From Mycobacterium sp. (GTDB lineage Bacteria; Actinomycetota; Actinomycetes; Mycobacteriales; Mycobacteriaceae), in contig NZ_JAICZA010000011.1 of assembly GCF_025933915.1 (NCBI RefSeq), positions 1 to 55,916 of the forward strand: DNA of 55,916 nt, written 5' to 3'. Of this stretch, positions 27,611-37,000 are shown one piece after another (the first letter of the stretch is position 1; each line of letters starts with the position of its first letter). The translations under genes and the position numbers were made by a program. Below the pieces are notes generated by a model. The model saw only the letters and a program-made list of their open reading frames with translations, ran no database searches and was not told the DNA's origin.

Positions 27611-30031
27611 GTGGCCATCGATCGCATCGCGGACCCCTGGGGGACGCGCACCCCATACGAACCCGGCACCCGATGGCCGGACCGGGTCGACACCTACCTG
27701 GCTGACGGGATCACCGCAGAGTCGGTGGATCGCTGGGTGCAATCGGCGGCGGTGCTGCACTCCAACGGTGACGGTCTGGACATCGCCGTCAAGGACGGGC
27801 GGATCGTGGGCGTGCGCGGGCGCGCCGTCGACCGGGTCAACCACGGGCGGCTCGACCCCAAGGATCTGTTCGGCTGGCAGGCCAACGCCTCGGCCGACCG
27901 GCTCACCACACCGATGGTCAGGAGCGGCGGCGAGCTGAAGCCGTGCGACTGGGACACCGCCATGCAGCGGATCGTGGACCGCACCGCGGACTTGCTCGAC
28001 AGCTACGGCCCCAGCTCGATCGGCTTCTACACGTCCGGACAGCTGTTCCTCGAGGAGTACTACACCCAGGGCGCCATCGCGCACGGGGCGATCGGCACCA
28101 ACCACGTCGACGGCAACACCCGGCTGTGCACCGCGACGGCGGCCGAGGCGCTGAAGGAATCGTTCGGCTGCGACGGACAGCCGGGGTCCTACACCGACGT
28201 CGACCATGCCGACGTCATCGCGTTGTTCGGGCACAACGTCGCCGAGACGCAGACGGTGCTGTGGGCGCGGATGCTGGACCGGCTGGCCGGCGACTCGCCG
28301 CCGGCGATCGTCTGCGTCGACCCCCGGCTGACGCCGGTCGCCCGGCGCGCCACCGTCCACCTGGCGCCGGTACCCGGCACCAACGTCGCGTTGATAAACG
28401 GCCTGTTGCACGAGATCATCGGCAGCGGCTGGATCGACCAGGACTACATCGACTCGCACACAGTCGGTTTCGACGAACTGCGCGGGCGGGTCGACGAGTT
28501 CCCGCCCGAGCGGGTCGCCGAGATCTGCGGCGTGCCGGCCGAGGACATCCGGCGCGCGGCGCGGCTGCTCGGCACGGCGGAGCGGCTGCTGTCCACCGTG
28601 CTGCAGGGCTTCTACCAGTCGCACCAGGCCACCGCGGCGGCCGTGCAGGTCAACAACATTCACCTGGTGCGCGGCATGCTGGGCAGGCCCGGCTGCGGCG
28701 TGTTGCAGATGAACGGTCAGCCGACGGCGGAGAACACCCGCGAATGCGGTGCCGACGGGGACCTGGCCGGTTTCCGCAACTGGTCCAACGACTCCCACGT
28801 CGCCGAGTTGGCGAAATTGTGGAACCTCGAGCCCCTGCAGATTCCGCACTACGGTCCGCCCACGCACGCCATGCAGATGTTTCGTTACGCCGAGGAGGGC
28901 ACGCTGCGGATGTTGTGGGTCACCGCCACCAATCCCGCGGTGTCGCTGCCGGAGCTGGCCCGAATCCGCGACATTTTCTCCCAGGAACGGCTGTTCCTGG
29001 TCGTCCAGGACATCTTCCTGACCGAAACCGCCGCGCTGGCCGACGTGGTGTTACCCGCCGCCGCGTGGGCGGAGAAGACCGGCACCTTCACCAACGCCGA
29101 CCGCACCGTGCATCTGTCCGAAAAGGCAGTCCAGGCACCGGGTTCCGCGCGCTCGGACCTCGACATCTTCTTGGACTACGCGCGCCGGATGGACTTCCGC
29201 GACAAAGACGGCCAACCATTTCCGCCCTGGACCGATGCCGAGTCGGCGTTCGAGGCGTGGAAGAAATGCAGCGCGGGCCGGCCGTGCGACTACACGGGTT
29301 TGAGCTACGAGAAGCTGCGCGGCGGCAGCGGCATCCAATGGCCCTGTAACACAGAATATCCCGACGGCACCGAACGGCTCTATGCCGACGCGCAGTTCTG
29401 GGCGAAGCCCGACTACTGCGAGGCATACGGCAAAGACCTGATCACGGGCGCCCCGCTGCAGCCCGACGAATACCGTTCGATGAACCCCCACGGCAAGGCG
29501 ATCATCAAGGCGGCCGAATACGTTCCGCCCCATGAGCGCACCAGTCCTGAGTTCCCATTCGCGCTGATCACCGGCCGCACCGTCTACCACTTTCACACCC
29601 GCACGAAAACCGCGCGGGCACAGCAACTTCAGCAGGCCGCACCCGAGGTATGGGTCGAGGTCTCGGCGGCCGACGCGCGACGCCTGGGCATCGAATCCGG
29701 CGAGCTCGTCGAAGTGAGCACACCGCGCGGCCGCGTCAACTGCGCGGCGCGCATCTGCGGCATCCGCGACGGTGTCCTGTTCGTACCCTTCCATTACGGC
29801 TACTGGGACACCGACGGGGGCGGGACCGGCACGGCCCATCAGCGGGCCGCCAACGAACTCACGCTGACCGATTGGGACCCGGTGTCCAAGCAGCCGATCT
29901 ACAAGACGGCCGCCGCCCGGTTGCACAAAGCCCCCGCGCGGCACGCGCAGAGAAACGGGTCGGTGCCCGCGGGCGCGGCGCCCCTGACCGCGGCTGTGAC
30001 CGAAGTCGTGCCGGCGGGGAGCCGACCATGA
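27611..30031 (+). CDS. Molybdopterin oxidoreductase lacking its [4Fe-4S] cluster cysteines
   Basis: 806 aa from GTG 27611; DMSO-reductase superfamily, NarB/FdhF-like. The N-terminal region where relatives have CxxCxxxC reads AAVLHSNGDG, so the three Cys are Ala47, His50 and Asp54. The fourth position, GRLCPK in relatives, is GRLDPK (Asp82). The conserved Lys after it (Lys84) and the presumed Mo-ligand Cys173 (NTRLCTATAAEA) are retained. So are the cofactor-binding segments (FGHNVAETQ, TNPAVSLPEL, FTNADRTVHLSEKAV) and the C-terminal molydop-binding domain (LITGRTVYHFHTRTKTAR...GVLFVPFHYGYWD). No Tat signal is seen, so it is probably cytoplasmic. The stop overlaps the next start (ATGA). Substrate is unknown. 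Confidence 0.87.
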   Translation: MAIDRIADPWGTRTPYEPGTRWPDRVDTYLADGITAESVDRWVQSAAVLHSNGDGLDIAVKDGRIVGVRGRAVDRVNHGRLDPKDLFGWQANASADRLTTPMVRSGGELKPCDWDTAMQRIVDRTADLLDSYGPSSIGFYTSGQLFLEEYYTQGAIAHGAIGTNHVDGNTRLCTATAAEALKESFGCDGQPGSYTDVDHADVIALFGHNVAETQTVLWARMLDRLAGDSPPAIVCVDPRLTPVARRATVHLAPVPGTNVALINGLLHEIIGSGWIDQDYIDSHTVGFDELRGRVDEFPPERVAEICGVPAEDIRRAARLLGTAERLLSTVLQGFYQSHQATAAAVQVNNIHLVRGMLGRPGCGVLQMNGQPTAENTRECGADGDLAGFRNWSNDSHVAELAKLWNLEPLQIPHYGPPTHAMQMFRYAEEGTLRMLWVTATNPAVSLPELARIRDIFSQERLFLVVQDIFLTETAALADVVLPAAAWAEKTGTFTNADRTVHLSEKAVQAPGSARSDLDIFLDYARRMDFRDKDGQPFPPWTDAESAFEAWKKCSAGRPCDYTGLSYEKLRGGSGIQWPCNTEYPDGTERLYADAQFWAKPDYCEAYGKDLITGAPLQPDEYRSMNPHGKAIIKAAEYVPPHERTSPEFPFALITGRTVYHFHTRTKTARAQQLQQAAPEVWVEVSAADARRLGIESGELVEVSTPRGRVNCAARICGIRDGVLFVPFHYGYWDTDGGGTGTAHQRAANELTLTDWDPVSKQPIYKTAAARLHKAPARHAQRNGSVPAGAAPLTAAVTEVVPAGSRP

Positions 30032-30507
30032 AGCTCAAACCGGCGATCCGCGAACTGCACCGCTCCGAACGCAAGCTGGCCCATGAACTCAACGTGGTGG
30101 CGGCGCGGCACCACAGCGACCAGGACATCAGCCACCTCGCGCGCGACCTGGCCGGCTGGTCACGCGGTCACCTCGCCGAGCTGGCGCGGCACGGCCGCCA
30201 CTACGGCCTGCGCCTGTCCGCCGATCCGCGCACCGGGACGATCACCGGTTTTCTGCAATCGCGGATCAGCGGCCTGCTGCGCCACCGGCCGGAACCCGGC
30301 GTGATGCTGCTCGCCGATCTGCGCCGGATTCACCGGCTGTCGGCGGGGGTGTCGCTGGATTGGGAGCTACTGGCGCAGGGCGCACAGGCGGCCAAGGATT
30401 CCGAACTGCTGAGCCTGGCCTCGCGCTGTCACCCCGAGACGTTGCGGCAAATGCGCTGGGCCAACGCGATGCTGAAAGAGCTTTCACCGCAAGTGCTGAT
30501 GAACTGA
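30028..30507 (+). CDS. Small His/Glu-rich helical protein, possibly ferritin-like
   Basis: 159 aa, all-helical by eye, overlapping the molybdo-enzyme stop by 4 nt (ATGA) and so co-translated. His and Glu/Asp recur at helix spacing: LHRSERKLAHELN (residues 10-22), ARHHSDQDISHLARDL, LAELARHGRHYG, DLRRIHRLSAGVSLDWELLAQG and CHPETLRQMRW. This resembles ferritin-like or DUF892-type bundles that hold a di-metal site, but I recognise no exact family. Context suggests it is a partner, possibly an electron-transfer or maturation factor, of the upstream enzyme. Confidence 0.72.
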   Translation: MKLKPAIRELHRSERKLAHELNVVAARHHSDQDISHLARDLAGWSRGHLAELARHGRHYGLRLSADPRTGTITGFLQSRISGLLRHRPEPGVMLLADLRRIHRLSAGVSLDWELLAQGAQAAKDSELLSLASRCHPETLRQMRWANAMLKELSPQVLMN

Positions 30508-30512
30508 ACGGC

Positions 30513-30547
30513 GAACGCGGTGGCCGCTGCTAGCCGCCACCGCGTTC
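30513..30547. terminator. Bidirectional terminator
   Basis: GAACGCGGTGGC (30513-30524) and GCCACCGCGTTC (30536-30547) form a perfect 12-bp stem with an 11-nt loop, between two convergent genes. Confidence 0.8.
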
Positions 30548-30616
30548 CCTTCGCCTCCTCGCGGCCAGTCTGACACGTACGGGACGAGTCGTCACTTCAC
30601 CCAGCGGGGCGACGGC

Positions 30617-31621
30617 TTACCGGAATCGGTCCAGATAAGCCGGCCAATCCCACGTCGACAGGAAGGTCTGCGCCGCCGCATAGCCGCTCTCGTAGAGCTC
30701 TTCGAGACGGCCCCTGGAGATGTCGAAGTCGAGCACGCCGACATCGGTCGATTCGACCGCGATGGCGCGCGCCGCGACCCACGGCTGGCTGAGATGGGTC
30801 TGGTCATGGCCGGCCAGCACGGTGGTGAGCAGGCTTTCCAGCAATGCGGTCTGTTCGAAGAGGCGCAACGGTTTCAGGGCCGGCATCACCGCACCGAGGC
30901 CCTCGGTGAGCCTCGGCAGGACGGTGATCCCGAACGTGGGCCAGCGCGGCGCCCCTCCGTCGGGCCGATCGAAGGTGTCGATGGGGAAATTCGAGAGCAC
31001 CCCGCCGTCGACGAGGGTGGACCTCTTGCCATCGGCGCCGGTCAGCTTGACCGGACGATAGAAGAACGGAATCGCCATCGAGGCGCGCACCGCGTGGGCC
31101 ACCGGCTGCTCATCGGGGTCCAGACCGTAGAGCCGCCGATAGTCCCACGGGAACCGCACCAGCTGGGCCGCGGTCAGGTCCGCGACGGTGACCACCAGCT
31201 TGTTGCGCCGCCCTTCGAGCAGGCCGTCCTCGTCGAGATGCAGATCGCCGAAGAAGGTGACGCCGAAGTTCTTCAACTCGCTGCGAATCCAGTCGTGGGC
31301 GACGTCGCCGCGGTACATGCTCGTTTCGGTCGCCAGCCCCCAGGCCGCACCGAGATAGGGGACGGGCCCGGCGTCGCGCCACTTGCGGAGCGGGACCGAG
31401 AAGGCGAGCTCCTTGACCTGCGCGCCGGTCAGCTGACCGCCGCTGGATCCGGCCGCCAGGATCGCCGCGACCACCGAACCGGCCGAGACCCCGGACACCC
31501 TCTTGATCGAATACCCGGCGTCCATCAGGGCGACGATGGCGCCCACCAGACCGATGAACTTGACGCCTCCGCCGGACAGCACGAGGTCAATGGGTTTCGA
31601 CTGGTTCGCCTCGGATGTCAT
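30617..31621 (-). CDS. Patatin-like phospholipase
   Basis: 334 aa. Oxyanion loop LSGGGVKFIG (residues 15-24), nucleophile elbow GVSAG (Ser46) and the dyad Asp in VDGGVLSNFP are all intact, so it should be an active lipid acyl hydrolase. No signal peptide. The ATG directly follows the cyanase stop codon with no spacer, implying a cynS-patatin operon. Lipid target unknown; the adjacent mycolate-type methyltransferase suggests envelope lipids. Confidence 0.87.
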   Translation of the reverse strand: MTSEANQSKPIDLVLSGGGVKFIGLVGAIVALMDAGYSIKRVSGVSAGSVVAAILAAGSSGGQLTGAQVKELAFSVPLRKWRDAGPVPYLGAAWGLATETSMYRGDVAHDWIRSELKNFGVTFFGDLHLDEDGLLEGRRNKLVVTVADLTAAQLVRFPWDYRRLYGLDPDEQPVAHAVRASMAIPFFYRPVKLTGADGKRSTLVDGGVLSNFPIDTFDRPDGGAPRWPTFGITVLPRLTEGLGAVMPALKPLRLFEQTALLESLLTTVLAGHDQTHLSQPWVAARAIAVESTDVGVLDFDISRGRLEELYESGYAAAQTFLSTWDWPAYLDRFR

Positions 31622-32077
31622 CTACTGCTCCGACGAATCCCATTGATAGGGAAGGAATTTCCCGTCGAAGGTGACCACGACGCGATCGCCGGACGGGTGC
31701 GGTTTCTTCTGTAGGTCGACGCTGAAGTTGATCGCGCTCATGATTCCATCGCCGAACTGTTCGGCGATCAGCTCCTTGAGGGCGCCGCCGTACACCTGCA
31801 GGGCCTCGTAGAAGCGGTAGACGGTCGGGTCGGTCGGCACCGCGCTGGGCAGGCCGCCCCGCATGGGGGCGGCGGCGAGCACGGGCACCGTCGACTGGTC
31901 GAGGCCGAGCATCTCCGCCAGAACCTTGGCCTGATCAACCGGAATGGGATGCTGTCCGAGCAACGCGGCCGTGGTCCACACCACCGGCCTGCCGATGGCG
32001 TCGGCCAGCTGCTGCCACGTCAGCCCCTTGGCCAGGCGCGCGACGACGATCTGTTCGGTGAGTTCGTTTCTCGTCAT
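31622..32077 (-). CDS. cynS: Cyanate hydratase (cyanase)
   Basis: 151 aa from ATG 32077, close to the roughly 156 aa of the family. An N-terminal helical DNA-binding-like domain (residues 1-70) precedes the catalytic domain. The active-site triad Arg88, Glu91 and Ser114 (YRFYEAL, IMSAINF) aligns with Arg96, Glu99 and Ser122 of the E. coli enzyme. Cyanase converts cyanate and bicarbonate to ammonia and CO2. No carbonic anhydrase or cyanate transporter gene is adjacent. The longer open frame to 32854 is an artefact over the upstream gene. Confidence 0.92.
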   Translation of the reverse strand: MTRNELTEQIVVARLAKGLTWQQLADAIGRPVVWTTAALLGQHPIPVDQAKVLAEMLGLDQSTVPVLAAAPMRGGLPSAVPTDPTVYRFYEALQVYGGALKELIAEQFGDGIMSAINFSVDLQKKPHPSGDRVVVTFDGKFLPYQWDSSEQ

Positions 32078-32208
32078 GCGTATCAGCATTGCACCGCGAT
32101 CCGGCCGACCGCGCTCGGTGGACCTTGAGGCGCATTCCGAACCCGATAGCGCCTGCGCTATCAAATCTGGGCGGGACCTCCAAGGCCTCCACCACCGGCG
32201 CCCACGCG

Positions 32209-32988
32209 TCAGCCCGGCTTGGTCGCGGTGACCAACCGGGTGGAGAACCAGGGGCCGCCGTACCACATGCGCCAGCCGAGGTTGCGGCGCCGCACGCTGC
32301 GCCAGCCCAGTTCGCGCAGCCGCGCGGCGTGCTGACGCGTCTCCCAGAGGTCCGCGATCGCGAGCCGGCCACCCGGTCGCAGCACGCGCGCGGCCTCGTC
32401 GAGCGCCTGCCGCCGGCCGGCGTGGCCGCCGATGTTGTGGATGGCCAGGTTGCTCACGATCACGTCGACGCTGTCGTCGGCCAGCGGCAGCGCGGTCATG
32501 TCGGCGGTGTACACCTCGATGCGGTCGGCGACGCCCTCGGCCACCGCGTTGGCCAGCGTGGCCTGCCGCGAGTTGTCCGTCTGGTCGGCCTGCCACAGAT
32601 CGACACCGATCGCGCGGCCCCGCGGCAACCGCTTGGCCGCGGCCAGCAGCACCGCACCACGCCCACACCCGAGGTCGAGCACCGTCTCGTCGCCGGCGAG
32701 CGGCAGGTCGCGCAGGACCCGGTCCCACACGACGAATTTCCCGGACCGCGTCGCATACATGTACAGCAGCGTGTTTCCCGCGATCCCGGCGCTGGACACC
32801 GCGGCCAGTGCCGCCCTGAGCCGCCTGCCGCGCGCCCAGCTGATCCCCGCCCACACCACCAGGGCGGCGACCTGAGCGCCGACGCCTATCGCCTGGGTTC
32901 GCGCCGAGACTTTGTGAAAGGACCCGTCGACTCCGTAATCGCCCCGATGGCCATGCACACCGCGGTCGAGGTCCTCGTCGGCGCCCAT
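32209..32988 (-). CDS. Membrane-anchored class I SAM-dependent methyltransferase
   Basis: 259 aa with GGGAGG ahead of the ATG. Two hydrophobic segments (about residues 33-50 and 56-78: AIGVGAQVAALVVWAGISWA and the stretch after it) precede a Rossmann methyltransferase domain. That domain has VLDLGCGRGAVLLAAAKRL (motif I), EVYTADMTALPLADDSVDVIVSNLAIHNIG and ARVLRPGGRLAIADLWET. It resembles UbiE-type methyltransferases; the acceptor is probably a lipid or quinone, by inference from membrane anchoring. Divergent from the cyclopropane-synthase-like gene. Confidence 0.82.
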   Translation of the reverse strand: MGADEDLDRGVHGHRGDYGVDGSFHKVSARTQAIGVGAQVAALVVWAGISWARGRRLRAALAAVSSAGIAGNTLLYMYATRSGKFVVWDRVLRDLPLAGDETVLDLGCGRGAVLLAAAKRLPRGRAIGVDLWQADQTDNSRQATLANAVAEGVADRIEVYTADMTALPLADDSVDVIVSNLAIHNIGGHAGRRQALDEAARVLRPGGRLAIADLWETRQHAARLRELGWRSVRRRNLGWRMWYGGPWFSTRLVTATKPG

Positions 32989-33151
32989 CTGGTTACCTCC
33001 CGGCAGCTGTTTTTCCCCAGTATTGACCGGGCCCGCCCGGCCGGCCCGTCCGCGTTTGCTTTTTGCGATATCGGGAAGCCGTGGTGAACCAACCGTGCGA
33101 CCCGCTCGTGAACAGCTGAATGGCCCCGAGTCTGAAAGGCGGGTAGCCGCC

Positions 33152-34018
33152 GTGGCAGAGAAGCTGACGCCGCACTTCGAGGAGGTGCAGGCCCACTACG
33201 ACCTGTCGGACGACTTCTTCCGGCTGTTCCTCGACCCCACCATGACCTATAGCTGCGCGTATTGGGACCGCAACCGGGACATACCGCTGGAAGAGGCGCA
33301 GCTACGCAAGATGGACCTCTCGCTGGGCAAGCTGGGTCTGCGGCCCGGGATGACGTTGCTGGACGTCGGCTGCGGCTGGGGCGGCACCATGCGCCGCGCG
33401 ATCGAAAACTACGACGTCAACGTCATCGGGTTGACCCTGTCCAGACACCAGGCCGAACACGTCCAGAAGCTCCTCGACTCGCTGGACACCGAACGCAGCA
33501 GGCGGGTACTGCTGCACGGCTGGGAAGAGTTCGACGGAACCGCGGACCGGATCGTCTCCATCGGCGCGTTCGAGCATTTCGGGTATGACCGCTACGACGA
33601 CTTCTTCGCGATGGCCTATCGCACCCTGCCCGATGACGGGGTGATGCTGCTGCACACCATCACCATGCTGACCCCGCAGCAGATCGTCGAACATGGCCTG
33701 GACCTGTCCGACGAGCAGACGAGCTTCAACGAATTCATCGCCACCGAGATCTTCCCGGGCGGCCAGTTGCCGGCGATCGAGATGGTGGAGTTCCACGCCT
33801 CCAAGATGGGTTTCAACCTGAAACGCAGGCAGTCGCTGCAGCTGCACTATGCCCGCACGCTCGACTGTTGGGCCGAGGCATTGCGCGCGCACCACGAGGA
33901 GGCCGTCGCGATTCAGTCCGAGGTGGTCTACCAGCGCTACATGCGATATCTGACCGGCTGCGCCAACGCATTCCGCGCCGGATACATCGACGTCAACCAG
34001 TTCACCTTGACGAAGTAG
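33152..34018 (+). CDS. Cyclopropane mycolic acid synthase-like methyltransferase (fourth copy)
   Basis: 288 aa from GTG 33152 ([20 protein letters not shown]), with GAAAGGCGG upstream; the frame is open to 33023. The SAM motif is [10 protein letters not shown], and active-site residues are kept in [20 protein letters not shown] and QLHYARTLD. It is closest by eye to MmaA2/CmaA1. The usual [12 protein letters not shown] is replaced by WDRNRDIPLEEAQ, one residue longer. It lies alone, 37 nt before recC, away from the mmaA cluster. Which paralogue name applies is unclear. Confidence 0.87.
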   Translation: MAEKLTPHFEEVQAHYDLSDDFFRLFLDPTMTYSCAYWDRNRDIPLEEAQLRKMDLSLGKLGLRPGMTLLDVGCGWGGTMRRAIENYDVNVIGLTLSRHQAEHVQKLLDSLDTERSRRVLLHGWEEFDGTADRIVSIGAFEHFGYDRYDDFFAMAYRTLPDDGVMLLHTITMLTPQQIVEHGLDLSDEQTSFNEFIATEIFPGGQLPAIEMVEFHASKMGFNLKRRQSLQLHYARTLDCWAEALRAHHEEAVAIQSEVVYQRYMRYLTGCANAFRAGYIDVNQFTLTK

Positions 34019-34055
34019 GCCCCGCCGGGCGCTGGGGGTTTATCGTGACAGCGCA

Positions 34056-37000
34056 ATGCCGCTTCATCTGCACCGCGCCGAGCGCACCGATCTGTTGGCC
34101 GACGGTCTCGGCGCTCTGCTGGCCGACCAGCCGGCCGACCCGTTCGCCCCCGAGCTCGTCGTGGTCCCCGCGCGCGGCGTGGAGCGCTGGCTGAGCCAGC
34201 GGCTGTCGCATGTGCTCGGTCGCGACCGCGGCGGCGACGGGGTGTGCGCCGGGGTTTCATTCCGCAGTCCCGGCTCGCTGATCGCCGAAATCACCGGCAC
34301 CGCCGACGAGGATCCGTGGTCGCCGGACGCCATGGCCTGGCCACTGCTGGAGGCGATCGACTGCTCGCTGGACGAGCCGTGGTGCCGCACGCTGGCCATG
34401 CATGTCGGTCATTTCCACACCGGCGCGGAAGCCGAGCTGCGCAGGGGCCGGCGGTACGAGGTGGCGCACCGGCTGGCCGGGCTGTTCGCCTCCTACGCGC
34501 GGCAGCGCCCCCAGCTGCTGATCGACTGGGGCAACGGCGACCCGGGCGATCTCGACGGGGACCTGGACTGGCAGCCCCAGCTGTGGCGGGCGCTGGTTTC
34601 GCGAGTGGCGGCCGACCCGCCGCACGTTCGCCACGGCAAGACCCTCGCGCGGCTGGCCGAAGCGCCCAGCGACCTGCCCGCTCGGCTGTCGCTGTTCGGG
34701 CACACCCGGTTGGCCCGTACCGATTCCGAGCTGCTGGCCGCCGTGGCCCTCCACCATGAGCTGCATGTGTGGCTGCCGCACCCCAGCGACCCACTGTGGC
34801 GGGCGCTGGCCGATATGCACGGGGCGATTCCTCGCCGGGAGGACACCAGCCATCGGGCCGTGGGCCATCCCCTGCTCGCCACCCTGGGACGGGATCTGCG
34901 CGAACTGCAGCGCAGCCTGCCGGCGGACCCACAGACCGACGAGTACCTGGCCGGCGACGCGCGCCCGGACACGCTGCTCGGCTGGGTGCAGTCCGATATC
35001 GCCGACAACGCCGTTCGGCCGCGGGGGCGCTCGCTGGCCGCCGAGGACCGATCGGTGCAGATCCACAACTGCCACGGCGCGGCCCGCCAGGTCGATGTGC
35101 TGCGCGAGGTGCTGCTCGGCCTGTTGACCGACGACCCGACGCTCGAGCCGCGCGACATCCTGGTGATGTGTCCGGACATCGAAACCTACGCGCCGCTGAT
35201 CGTGGCGGACTTCGGCCTCGGCGACGTGGTGCACGGTGCGCATCCGGCCCACCAGCTTCGGGTGCGGCTGGCGGATCGATCGCTGATTCAGACCAACCCG
35301 CTCCTGCAGGTGGCCTCCCAACTGCTGGCGCTGGCCGGCGGCAGGGTGACGGCCAGTGAGGTGCTCAACCTGGCCCAGGCCGCTCCGGTGCGCGCCCGGT
35401 TCGGCTTCACGGATGACGATCTGGAGGCCATCACCCGCTGGGTGCGGCAGGCGAACATCCGGTGGGGATTGGACCAGGAGCATCGGCGGCCCTACCACGT
35501 CGACTTCGTGCACAACACATGGCGTTTCGGCATCGACCGGATATTGGCCGGCGTCGCGATGTCCGACGACTCGAACGCGTGGATCGACGCGACGCTGCCG
35601 CTCGACGACGTCAGCAGCAACCGCGTCCAATTGGCCGGTCAGTTGGCCGAATTCGTCGCCCGGCTGCAGCACGTGGTCGACTCGCTCACCGGCACCAGGA
35701 CGTTGACCGAGTGGCTGGCCACCCTCGACGACGGCATCACGCTGTTGACGCGCGTGCACGATTCCGACGGATGGCAGACCGGTCAGGTGCGACGCGAGTT
35801 CGCCACGGTCCTGGGGCACGCCGGGTCGCGGGGCGACACCGTGCTGCGGCTGCCCGACATCCGCGCGCTGCTGACCCGGCACCTCGCCGGGCGACCGACG
35901 CGGGCCAACTTCCGCACCGGCACCCTGACGGTGTGCACCATGGTGCCGATGCGCTCGGTCCCCCACCGGGTGGTGTGCCTGGTCGGCCTGGACGACGGGC
36001 TGTTCCCGCGTCTCGGCGCCGTCGACGGTGACGACGTGCTGGCCCGGCGCCCGATGACCGGGGAACGCGACATCCGTTCCGAAGACCGGCAATTGCTGCT
36101 CGACGCGATCTGCGCCGCCACCGAGAAGCTGGTGATCACCTACACCGGCGCCAACGAATACTCGGGGCAGCCACGCCCGCCCGCGGTGCCGCTGGCCGAA
36201 TTGCTCGACACCCTCGACATGACCACGACGACGAAGGTTCGCCACCGCATCGTCGTCGAGCATCCGTTGCAGCCGTTCGACATTCGCAACGTCATCCCGG
36301 GTGAACTGGTGCCGGAGGTGCCGTTCAGTTTCGACCCCACGGTACTGCGCGCGGCGCGCGCGGCCACCGGCGAGCACACCGAACAGCCGAGGTTCATCGC
36401 CGCGCCGCTGCCGCCACCGCCGGCCGGCGACGTCAGCCTGGCCGACCTCGTCGGCTTCTTCAAAGACCCGGTGAAGGGCTTCTTCCGTGCCCTGGAATTC
36501 ACGCTGCCGTACGACGTCGACGGCGTCCAAGATGCCATGCCGGTCGACATCAACGGCCTCGAGGAGTGGACGGTCGGCGACCGGATGCTGGGCGACATCC
36601 TGCGCGGGATGAGCCCCGAGGACGCGCGGCAAGCCGAGTGGCGCCGCGGCACGCTGCCTCCGGGCCAGCTGGGATGGCGCAAGGTCACCGAGATTCGGGA
36701 CCAGGCGGCGACGTTGGCGCTCGAGGCGCTTCGCCATCGGCAAACCCATCGACTCGCCGGCGGCGCCGCCTATGACGTCGACATCGATCTGGGCGTCGGG
36801 CGGCGACTCACCGGCACGGTGTCCCCGGTCTACGGCGATGCCCTGGTATCGGTGACCTATTCCAGGCTGGACGGCAAGCACCTGCTCGAGTCGTGGATTC
36901 CGTTGCTGGCGTTGGCCGCTCACGACCCTGGCCGTGACTGGTCGGCGGCGTGTATCGGCCGCATGCGCAGGGGCACCAGCATCCGGGTGGAGGGCCTGGG

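Noticed and set aside
26777..28867. A 696-codon minus-strand open frame over echA3 and the molybdo-enzyme
   Set aside because: Spans two real genes on the other strand and contains no motifs.
32209..34018. Divergent methyltransferases as a toxin-antitoxin or restriction-modification pair
   Set aside because: One is membrane-anchored UbiE-like and the other a mycolate-type methyltransferase; neither has DNA methyltransferase motifs and no nuclease is adjacent.
27551..34055. Genomic island with mobile-element ends
   Set aside because: No transposase, integrase, att-like direct repeats or tRNA boundary seen; tRNAs at 25 kb are more than 2 kb away.
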